From contig CAXAMN010003780.1 in the NCBI GenBank assembly GCA_963970005.1, positions 896,505-960,504 on the forward strand: a stretch of DNA of 64,000 bases. The letters are read 5' to 3'. The DNA is from Durusdinium trenchii. Taxonomy: Eukaryota > Sar > Dinophyceae > Suessiales > Symbiodiniaceae. Below the pieces are notes generated by a model. That model did no database searches. It had not been told where the DNA came from and worked only from the letters and a program-made list of their open reading frames with translations. Shown in pieces: positions 41,201 through 53,200 of the stretch (position 1 is its first letter; every line of letters starts with the position of its first letter). A program made the translations under genes and the position numbers.

Positions 41201-44200
41201 CTTGATGAAGCTGAAGGCTGGCCTCGAAGGTTCAAGCAATCAATGAAGCTTATCAATGGAAATGTTATGGAGTCAAATTGTGCCAAATACATAGATCGTG
41301 TGCATTGAGAACTATCTCATAGCGACATATTGCTGAAGTGTCTCGAAACTATTTTGTGGACTTCACTCATCAGCCGCCAAAAAGTTCAGAACCACAACGA
41401 TATGCCGAGCATAATGTATCCACTTTGGCCACAACCTTGATGAGGTGAGGCTGATTCGACTGTTGTACTATGTTGTACTTCTATAGTTTACTTGTGGGAA
41501 CCCCCAATACATTAGAAATTAGATCACATTGATGCACGTGGCGACGTAGTAGATCACATGCTTAATCCAAGAAACATGTTACAACGACAGAAAACAGTAT
41601 TTGGACCTTGTGTGGCCAGCAGTGGCCGGCTTCCCTAAACGCCACTGACGCCCCACGCTTTTGGTCCTGGCGGCCAGATCAGGGGGGTTTTGGGCGCCGC
41701 TTCGCTTCGCCGCTCAGGTGCCAAGTTCGATCGGCAAGAGGGTGGCAGCCGTGACTCACAGACTCAGACCGTGATGATCGGCGTACGGGATGCCCAGCGG
41801 CGTGGCGTACGGCCAGCGGCGCGTACGGCCAGTGAGGGAGACGGTGTGAAGTGCTAAAGAATGGTTGGGTGTGGGTATACGGGCCTGTTGGAGCACGATG
41901 GAAGTCACCCTGGGGCTGGGCCCCTCCCATTTTGTAGCCATTTTGCGACAAACTACCAGCCCTTAACTAATTACCCCACTTGGCCCATCCCATATGTGCC
42001 TCTTCTTGCACCGCAGATGAATGAGCAAGATGAAGGGGCCAGCAAATGGCTCGATGCCACCTTCAACTGTGACGAGGTGCTAACGCAGCCGGTTGACCAG
42101 ATGGAGATTCGGTTTTGCCACAGCCTGCATAGCCCCAAATCTCATCGATTGCAACCATTGATGCTCCCTCATGTTCGAACTGAAAGAGTGAGTGAGTGAA
42201 TGAGTGACGGACTGTAGATAAATGGCATCAAGGTTTTTGAAGGTCGCAACTTCTAGTTTCTGATGAGTGCATCAATTTGCTCGATCGGTTTGCAATGGAT
42301 TGTGCCATGTACTCTTGAAGTTGCCGAGGGTGGAGCAAGTTGTTCAGCTATATGTTGGAACTTGCAAGTTGTTTCGCTGCCGTGTTTTGGCAAGAAGTCG
42401 TTCAAGCAGCAGCATGCTGAATCATAAGCGGAGAGGCTTGCTACCGAGTTCTTTAAACAACAGCCACCAAGAAAAGGACTATAAGAATTCTTCAGTCCCC
42501 CCTACCCCCCTATTTCAATGTTGCGGATATGTGCTGACATGAATGGCTCCTTTTTCTGAAGGCCATTAAGACCGAGCCGAACTTCATGCGACAACATTGA
42601 AGTTGGGGTCAAGGGGGTTGGAAGGGTGATATGGAACAGCTCTTGCGAAGGCTGCTTTTTTGAAGAACCCGGCTATGACTTTTCGGACCCCAAAGAGCAA
42701 AAAGACAAAAACATGCGTGGTTTGCAGTCGGAGCGGAATCACATGCATGTGTCTCTTTTGCAGTCGGAGGTTGGACAGTGGGGACTTATAAGGATCTTTC
42801 GTTCTAACACCTCGTCATGACAAACCTTGGTTTGTTTTCATGGGCACTTCAGCCTTCAGCCTTCAATCCATGCCCGGGGGGGTTGTGCGTTCGGTCGATG
42901 GCCGCTGGAATACTGTCGGTTGAGCGACAGGTGAGCTTGGGCATGGCTTCATGGCGTAGCTTGGGCTGGTTTGCGTTGGTGCAGGGGGTGTTGGGATGCT
43001 TGGCGAACGTACATGGCTTTGAGGTGATGTTTATAAGATGTTATAAGGTGTATGATTCTTGTTTGATCGTTTTGTGGGCAGCATATGCCCGTACATTCAA
43101 ACAATGTTGGTATTGTACATTCCTTTTGTCAGAGCATATCGAGAAGAGAAAAAGGCAAGAAAAAGGTTTGGTGGGGCAAACTGGGAATAACCTGGCATGT
43201 TTCACAATAGAGGTGAGAATAGTATTGGCCAAAAATTGTTAACAGGTGCTTGAACGCCGAAACCGGGCGTGTTTGTGAGACGGCGAGGCTGCCTAGCCCG
43301 TATTGGGGGGTAGATTAAAATCGCATCAACTTGTGTAAAGTCGCATCGCGACCGCGTGACCTTGGGTAATACGGCATAGGATCAAAAGCACTTCACCAAA
43401 ACAAGTTTACACTTGTTCTTGAGTTGTTGCATGTTGTTACTGTATGCGGGTTTACTGGTGCACCTCTTCATATGAAACCAAGCTTCATTTTGGTTCATGC
43501 ATCTCCATTCATGTAGAGAGAGAGAGGTAGAGAGGTAGAGAGGTGCCGGTGCCCGTTTGGCAACATCCACCAACCAGACATGGTTTGTCCTTGAGCTTCA
43601 CCTTCGCCTCAACCAGATCGAAGCAGAAGCTGCAAAACCAGAAAAAGTCACTCAGTGCTAGACTTAAGCACAATTCCAGTGCGGTGTAGCTGGTCCCTTG
43701 GATGCCATGTCCTTCACCCCCCTCCGTTTAAAGATAATTGCTTTAGAGAAACGTTACACTCCGTGGGCTGGGTCCAGTTGCATGTTTGCCGAACTCCGCT
43801 ACAGCACCGGAGTTCCTTGGCCAGGTGAGCAGTTCAATGAGGCGATCTTCTGCAACGGCTCCTGGGAGGAACAAAAGCAGGCACGTCCCAATGATCTGAG
43901 GGTAGAACGGTGTATTATGCATACTAAGGCAATTGGTGTTTCCATGTTCCTACTTTTGGGAAGGGCACAGAAAAGATCAGAAAAGTGTGCAGACATTAGG
44001 CATATAATGAATATAATGCGGCATATACATACCATACTAAAGGCAACCTTGGCAATTCCTCCATGTTCCTACTTGTGAGAAGGGCGAAGAACGGGTGGTG
44101 TTACTAGGTGTTATATATATACCCTTCTTCGGATGCCGGACTTGGCGAGAAGCAAACATGAACGCGCTTCACCTGTAACACCTGCTGTCGCACCGTTGGC

Positions 44201-47200
44201 GGACTGAGGTGAGTGTGGCAAACACTAGTACCTACATTTAACATAGTTTATAAGCCTTATAAGTACAGCAAACCCTCCTGGCAAAAGGGAACCTTAGACA
44301 AAAGCCTGTGCGAATGAGGAAAACCCTGGAAAATCACTGTAGTTACCAAGGAGTCTATTCTTTTCCAGTGATGTTCCTTTGATGCAACGGAGAGGCTGGA
44401 CATGTTTGGACTTATTAAGCCACTGTAGCAAGAAGCTACGCACGGTGGAGGCCATCGATGTTAGGTTGGAGGCCATCGGCACTAGGAACAAGAAGCTATA
44501 TATAGAGTGGACTTCATTGGTCCACTGGTCTGCATTCGCAGATGGTCGACACGCGTAGCATTCGTGGCCTCTTGGGACTGGCCACAGGCGTCATGCTTTG
44601 ATTTCACCTTTCACTTGATCTCTTTGCCGTGGAAATTGCCACTTGGATTTGCACCAATTGGAGAAGATGCTGTGGCACTTGCTGTGACAACCTGCTTTGT
44701 GCTTCGACATCGTGCGTGGATGTTGCAGATCATGGATAACTGGAGACCCTTTGTATTCATGGAAGGCCGCACATCAGTTGGTAACACACATGCCAATCTC
44801 ATGCCACACCACATCAATGGTATACATGTCTATTGTCTATACTATACTTGAGTCACTCTTTAGAGAGACAGGCAACATCGTCGTCCAAACAACTCCACCG
44901 GCCGGTTCTCGGGTCGAGGTTCTTCTTCCCGGTGCCGCCCAAGATTTTTCTGGGCGGTTGGGCCACTGGGACCGCAAGAGGATCCGTCGGAGATGCTCGT
45001 TGATGCCGTCTCGTCTCGCCGGAAGGGATCCACAGCATCCATCCATGTGGGATATGAACGATGAATGGCAAATGCCCCATTCTGATGCTTTTGGCAAATG
45101 GCCAAGTGCTAGTCAGGCCTCTTGGAAGACTACTTTCCTATCCCGAACAGAGGGCACTTTGTGATGTTTTTGGGCTGGTGACGTGTTCCCTTTCAGGCGG
45201 CTGCTTGGCTCGCTGTAGTGAACTGTAGTGTTTGGACGTCGCTGGGTCATCAGTTAGTGGGTTTTTGTTGTTACCACGGCTTTGCTCCAGGCCACATGTA
45301 ACTGGCCATTGCTTTTGGATGCTTTTGGCATTTTTCAGTTTGAACTAGTAACCTAGTATCTTAGTCCCGTGTCCCGAAGGGCTCAATGTGCTTGTTAGTC
45401 ATCACACATGGGGTCAATGGGGTCATCTTTAGCCGTCATCCCCGGAGTGAGCATGGACCCGTCTTGAGGCCTGTTTCATGGTCTCTTTAGGATACATCGC
45501 TTGTCGGGAGTCTCAGCCAGTGACGAAGGTCGGAGTGAGACCTGAAGGTCGGTCGGAGTGATCAACAACATATAACTTTGTGTGTGAAGCTGCACTCAAA
45601 TGTCCTTGTGAATGCAATCCAAAGCCGTCTTAATCTGTTCTATGTGTCTCACTTGTGTGGATTTCAAGGGGTTCGGGTTCAGAAATACTTCAATCCTCAA
45701 ATGCACAGACCGGTGCATTCTCACAGATGCACGACCGCTTTTGACCGCCAGTTTTGACCGCGGTGATCGGCGATATGGCGGAGATCTTCGGATGCGTGCG
45801 GCCCCCTGGGTGAACAGAACAGCATAGGAGTTCGGCACAGCAGGCCAAGTATAATATCTACATTAATTTACGCAATTATACACAAAACATTTTCCGTATT
45901 CTCATTTACAATAATTGTAATACAATGTGCTTACTTCTTGGTGACCTGGGCATAGGTCTGTAGATAGCTGCCTACACTATCAAAGGATATCAAAGGAGTG
46001 TATCTTGTTGCCCATGAAATCATCCTTGGCTGTGCAGTCATAGGGCCCTTTTGACCCGGCACGGAGAAAGCAGTCCGCGGTGTTGGCCATGTGCTTAGAC
46101 GGTGGTCTATCCGCTCTGGACTGTCCCGGTCTAGGGGTGTTCCAAGGTGTTCCACTGGTGTTGGCCGAGCCATTTGGTATAGAAACACAATCAACCAGAA
46201 TCAACCAGCCAGGAGTTTTTGGGGAAGACGAGGGTGTCCGAAAAAACTGCACCACTCATCTTTTTTTGGCACAAATCGACGGACTTGGATCTGGGAACCT
46301 CCACAAGTCAAGGCTTCACTTTCCTGATGGATGGGAGCCAGGTGTTGCCCTGGTTGGTTCCATTGCTGGCACAGCAATGGCTACACTGGCCATGCTACTA
46401 GTTCCCAATAGTAGACCCGGCGTTCCCAGAGTCATACAGATCAATGACGTATGGCTTTGCACAGTTTGATGAGATGTTGGTTGCATGTTCCATCATTGTC
46501 CTGTCTCTGAAGTTTGTTGCAACGTTGTTGCTTTCATCAGTGCTCAAAAATTTATCAGTAAGCCCTGTCATAGCCCGACAGCCTAGATGCAAGAAACTCT
46601 TGTGGACTACCTCTCGAAGGTAACGGCGAGATCCCCTCCTCCAACCACCCCGCTTACAGGAGAAATTCTTTGTGCAAGGTGCCAACTGACTTGTTTTTCT
46701 GGTGAGCATCAAATGGGTCTCAAGATTTAACCAGACCATTGACCATCACTTGCACTGGCATATTTGTCCCCTTTCCATCCAATCTCAACGCGTCAGACCA
46801 ACCTGTGACTGCAAAACCAGCCCCTCATTGTCAACCGTCTCCTCTTTCAGATGTTTGTAATAAATTGGGCTTCACAAATTACATACTATACCCATACACT
46901 CCATGGGACTGGACTATATGCTTACATTGACCCCCCTGGCACCACCCCAATTGATCGGCCATCCTATGGCAGTCCCATGGGTCGCACGACGCTGCAGGTC
47001 TTGGAGATCCCGGATCTGGTCACCGGCATCAGCTTCGTTGCCTTAGGTCGGGGGTCCGGGAACCGTGTTACAAGGCCAAGCGCCATTAAACAGCTCCATT
47101 TACCGTTGGTCCCATCCTTGAAAACCACCCTACGAATTTGGTCAAGATGTTTTTTTGTTTCTCCTGAGGATTTCTGAGTATATACTGTATATATAATATA

Positions 47201-50200
47201 TATATATATTATATATATGTGACGTGTTTACTGTCTACTATTTATATATGATGGCTGCCTTCGCAAATCTGTCACTCCCAGATACCTCCAGAAGCCAACG
47301 TGACCTGCATCACTCACTCGACTCACCTTTTGCTGACCCAGATATTTGTTCATGTCTTTTTTGGCACACTTTCACACTACCGTCATTTCGGGTTCACAGC
47401 AAGAGCGTAAAGTTATTGTTGGACCAACCATCAGTCGCTGCCCTTGAGGTCGATTTTACAATTGATGGCCAATAGTGGGTACTGTTACTGAGTTAAAGGA
47501 TTCTTCCAAACGTGTTCTTCCAAACCGCAGCCATCCCTGATCCTTGTGGTCGAAATCTTTGGCGGCCATGCGGCCATGCGTTCATCGCGCATGTTGCAGG
47601 CACCTCGATGCCGGACCTCTTTGCCTCCCGACATGCTGCGGTGGAGGACTGGCAGATCACGGTGAGGGGAGCTTCTGATGATGGCCCACATTGGAGCACT
47701 GCTGGACGTATTGCAAGGTGGGAGCACCAGGTGTTTGATGGTGTTGTGCCTTTAGATGTGTGAGTTGTGTGAAGACCGATTTGTGTTGATTGAGTGATGT
47801 ATCCTTATAGATGTTTGTGTTTTGTCGTTGTTTGAAGAAGACCCCCCGATCCCTTCTGTCGGAGATTGAAGCTGTGAAGATGGGGCCGGGCAGTCAGCTC
47901 CCCCATTTCTCAGTGCGCCACTTTGTTTGCGTTCACAACAAGGGTTGCAATTGCTGCGCCGAACTTCACAAGTTGGCTTTGCTGCAATTCAGGATTCCAC
48001 TTCACTCGCTTAGTGATCCTATGCTTCAGATATTGGAGGTATTGACGGTGTTTGGATAAATTGCTTTGGAATGCTTGGGAGCAAACGCCTGGACCACCCC
48101 AAAGGGCCTAAATGGGAGTGTCCATTACAGACAGTACAGTAGTTACGCAAAGTAATACGCTCTACTTGTACACCCTTTTGCATGGATGCAGCCATTTGTG
48201 GGAGTGTATTATCCCATACACTCCATGGGACTGGAATATATGCTTCCATTGACCACCCAAACCACCCCAACCGATCGGCATATATGGCAGTCCCATGGAG
48301 CGCTTGGGTCATTACACTGTCCACATTGCACCGCCTCGTGTGATTTTTCAAGCGCTCTCCGCGTTGGATCCCGTCAGCCCCCGGAGAGGAAGATGCAAGA
48401 CGACGGTACTTGGAACATTGAACAGATCCCACTTCCCAGAATGTGATTGCATACGCTACGTATATACATGTGATGGCAGATTTTTGTTGTTCAACTGCCT
48501 ATTTTTGGGTGCTGCCCTTTGTTCAACTGCCCGGCTGGGTGCCGCCTTGGAGCGAGACTTTCTATATTCATGGAAGAGTCGAGTTATATCAGGTCTGCGG
48601 AGGATCTTGTTACAGTCCCTGGAAGCATCAGCTCATGTTTTGGGGTCTACTCTGTTTACCTGAGGTCCCTTTGAAGTATATAGTTGCAGGTATGGTCATG
48701 TTGTTTGACCAACCCCGTCACACCGCGTCTTGTTGGGAGACAAACGAAGAAACCTGAAGAGCATGTCTTTCTGTAAGGCTCCCAACTGACCATGTTGATA
48801 GCTAGTGTTCCAAGAATGCTGCCAATGCTAGAGGGTTGGCTCAGCTCTGGACCGCTAAATCAGGATCAAGTTGGGACGACAAGTCCCCTGTCCTTTCGCT
48901 TCGCTTTGTTGGAGAGCCGGATGGGTTGAATACCCTGCACGACGGGCTGGGGCCAGGACCCCACCGCCGATGCCGCCATCATCAACGTGACAGGTCGGAG
49001 CCGGAGAGGACGAACGAAAAAGCGAGGCCCTCGCAACTGCTGTAAACTACCAGAGTCAAGGGGTTTTCTGCGGATTTCCTTTTTTTTGGCCGTAGCTTTG
49101 GTGTTGTATTGTTTGTTTACATCTTGGGACGGCCCCAGATACAAAGAATGTTGAGCACGGTCCTTGACAGAGGTAATTAAATGATTAAAGCTGTTTCACA
49201 ATGTTTGATCTTTTTCAGCCGTGCATGAGCAGAAATTCTGGTGGCTCCTTTTTGCCAGGCAGCAACTCTGTCAATGTCTTCCTGGGCTTGGGCCTGCCTT
49301 GGACCGTCGCCGCCGTGCCGGGCGCTCGGAGGCGTCTTTAGGAACCTGAGCATACCTGAGCGCTCGGAGAGAGGTCGGAGCTGGTAGGGATTGAGTCACA
49401 CCTTGAGGACTTGCTTTGTTTCATTCAGGGCCCCAGGGTGGTTTCCAACCAGGGTATGGATTTCAGCTGTTGAAAGTCCCGCCTCGGGACAGCTTCATCC
49501 GAGCGGTCCGAGCCGCTGTCCCGAGCACCTGTTGCTGCACAAGAAGGGGGTTTATAGCAATTAGGAGTTGTGCAACAGAACCAGATGCAGCAAACAACTG
49601 CCTCATGAGCTAGTTTTTTGCGGCAAGTGTGGCTCGTTGGGGTTTGCCTTCGGCATGTGCCGCCGATCTGAGCGAGACGGTCATGGAGAGGGAGAGACGG
49701 GTATAGTCAATCTCTATAATACCGTTGCTGTAGCTGTAGAGGAGGACCTCCAGGGAGCAGACCTCCAGGGCTCCCTACTTACAGTAAGTTTAGTTGCTGT
49801 AGCTTTCCGTGAATGATAACTTTTCAATTTCAGCGAAAGCATGGGCACCAAGCGCTCCGGTCACCAGTTCTTGCCTGGGGAACAGCAAGTCAGTGCTGCC
49901 GATGTGTGGCCACGGAGCTTTGCCCCTCGCACAGCGCCACTGAGGATTTGGGCTGTCCGGGGTCAGACTGAGCAGTGGTTGGCAGTCTATTCGGACATCG
50001 GCCAAAGGGACTATATGAGGCCACGAGTGGCGTGTCCCGTGCTTTGCTTGCATCATCTTGCATCCCTGCTTGGTGCATCCATTGGTGATTCTTTCTTGGG
50101 ATGAGTGGCCACACTTTTGATTTTTTTGGGAGGGGAATCTGTAAAAACGTTCATCAAGTTTGACTTGGAAGGAGAAGGAGGATTGGGACAAACCAGAGCT

Positions 50201-53200
50201 CCAGGTTGGCTTCCATGGTCTCAAAGGAGATTTGTTACGAGAGCATTGTTACGAGAGCATTGGCTATTCTTCTTTTGAGATACAGCCCTTGCTTGCCTAC
50301 TTGAAGGTGGCACTTTTGAGCGCAAATTCCCAGAAAGGAAGTAAGTGATCATCAGTATTGATCTTGAGTGGGGCTGCTCTTTCCCACGGGTCCTCCGGGT
50401 CCGATGTTTTGGCACCAAGTAGCAGGGCACAAGACGGCCGGGCAATCTAGTTCATCAGCATTATGGTTATAACTAGAATGCCACAGTTAACTAGATTGTG
50501 GTGATTTTGATGCTATAACTATAACTCGTGGTGATTTTATGATGTAATGACTGTTGCTGTCATGTTGGCCATACCGAGCTGAACCGGTGAACCAGAAGTG
50601 ACACCGTATACTTCGTCACCCGGGCCACCCACCGCCTGCGCCTCCCGAACACCCTCCCTGCGCCACCCCGACCCTGTCAGGGATCGTGGGGCCCTCGTGA
50701 TCCGTGGGGCTGAAGAGCTCTTCTTCTCGGTCATCGTCTTCGTGCGGCACCGAGACGACCGAGAGAGAACGGGAGATGGCCGGCGACGACCGAGATGCCG
50801 GTCGTGTCTTCACGGCCGGCATGGATGATGCCGGTGGGCATGGATGATGCAAGTCATCCTTTGTTCGCCACAACTAACTATTTCTTATATAAATAGTTAT
50901 ATAATGATACATATATATATAAGATTAATATAATATGCAATTCTATAACATATATATATACACTCCAATATTCAAATATGTTATATATATACATATTGAT
51001 AACTATGTTTGGTGTGACATGGCCCTTCACTGGTTGGCTTAACATCAAGCACTGTCCCACCCTTGAACTTTACCCAGATACAGGTCTCCGTCCATTCCAA
51101 ACTTAACTGCAACAGATTGTCCAATCAAGCTCTCAGATGTTGTCCCGGCCTCAAGTAGACAGAACAGGAAAATGGGACAACTGCGACGAGCCCCGAACAA
51201 AAACATGTAATCCTCCATATCTATATTGCATACTCCAAGAAGGATCCATGTGTATAGTATTAATTCATTCTGACTGAACTTGTTTGTGTTGAAGCTTCAT
51301 GATCATTCTTTGTTTACTACTCGTGATGCGAGTAGAAGCGTCAGCTTACTAAAGAACAAGTAACACCTCATACTTTATACATACCAGGACCCTCCAAGTA
51401 ACTACTGTACTGTATATAGGTTTGCTGTGGAATCTTTTGAACACAGAGAATATTTTTTGGATCAGTGACCTGTTGGAAGGAATGGTCTGGGAACTGGTCT
51501 GGGATTTTCCCCCTCTAGGCTGCCATGGCCGCCCTGGCATTGATTGTGGTGCCACTTGGCCTTGGTGATGGCGGCTTCGGGGAGGCACGTCGAAGAGCAG
51601 ACCTGCAGAGATCTTTGCAGCAGACGGGTGTTTCGTTTTTAATGTTGTGTTATTACAATCTCTGCTAATTTTAACCCGCCCTGACATACTTATATAATTA
51701 AGTAGGCGCCTACTTAATTCTGTGAGGGAGTAAGCTCCTATAGCTATTAAAGCTTTAGCAACTGGACGCAGGATAGCTCTCGCTTCTTCAAGGAAGCTCC
51801 CCCTCCTGAGGGCCTGAGAGCGAGGGGAGCTTCCTGAAGAGGCGCTCGCACTAATGATTTGGCTCCTAGATGTGTTTTTTTCTCAGAAACTTATATACCT
51901 AATCACGAAAGGTAGCAGTTACGCTACCTGAGTTTTCCTTTTGCTTTAGCAAACATGAATTATAACCAGAGTGGACACCCATCTCACTGAGAAATCGCCT
52001 CCGACATTTACCTTTAAGGGCCAAGGGGGGGGCCCCCTCCCCCCCCCTTTCAACTCCACCCTGGCGCGGGTCTTTGTCAACAGCTACCAAACACTGTAAA
52101 TACTAGTGTTTTCAGCTCCTCCAGTCTGCAAGAGTGGCCTCAAACCACGCAATTTACAGGGTTTTCTGTGGCTGTCCGGCCAAAAACATCGTAAATACCG
52201 ATTGTTTTTGAAGTGTCTAGGCTTCAAAAATGGTCGAAACATTGCCAAAACCTGGAAAGATTTTGTCAGAAAGGGCTTTTTCGACGTTTGGAGGCTTCTA
52301 AATGGCACAAAACGAATTGCGATGGTTTTGGGCTGTTCAGCTCCTCCTATCTTCAAGAGTGGCCTCAAACCACGCTATTTGCAGGTTTTTTTGTGGCGGA
52401 AAGGGCTTTTGCGGTGCTTAGAGGCTTCAAAGTGGCACAAAGCGACGGTACTTACACGGGCTTCTGCACCTTCCTGCCACAAAACCCTGTATATTGGGAT
52501 GGTTTCAAGCTATGTACGCTTCAAAGTGGCCACAAAACACCGTAAATACCATAATACCAGTGTTTCCAGGGTTACGCCTGATTCCCTGCTACCTTTCGTT
52601 CACCCCCTCCTCTCTCAAGTCTTAGTTAGCAATACTGAAGTTTACTTTGCTGATGTTTTTCCTCCAGCGTAGTATCCTCACCAAGACGAATGGGTAACGT
52701 AAGAGCCAGGAGAGGACATGTTGATGCAGCAGAAATCACTAGCATGCATATGTTTGGGATGTGTTGCTTCGTTGGATCCTCCGAGGGAATGCTGAGAAAT
52801 GACCCCTGCCAGACATGCCTCAATTCGATATCTCCTATATATGTATACCTTCAGACATGGCACTCCAGATACTATGATACCACAGTATACCACAATGCCA
52901 TAGCCCGAAACGTGTCATTCTTCTGGTGGAAGAATATATGAGTCGAGCATTTTTGTTGATTCGAACCTTCTGTGACGACACTTGATTGGCCCTTCTAGCC
53001 GGTGATGTTCCAGCAAAGAACAGTAGCATGTCAAATGGAGCGGGAATACCATCTCATCTCACTATGTTCACCTCTTGCTTCTAGATCTTCCAGGTGGTGT
53101 CATCTAGGTTTTTCCTGCCAGGTGCTCAAGGTGCTTGCAATCATCTTCTGTAGTTCTTCCGTGAGTGTTTTCAATGGCCGAGGCTGGTTCGGCGAAAATA

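Noticed and set aside
46330..46400. Hydrophobic frame GVALVGSIAGTAMATLAMLL as a missing NCX helix
   Set aside because: It lacks the TA..GD motif and lies after the exon that already supplies it (45752); no suitable splice phase.
47647..47661. Extending the alpha-2 core exon to the GTGAGG donor at 47662
   Set aside because: Adds five residues (DWQIT) between AAVE and DPTADA, where the family has none; the GA donor gives an exact fit.
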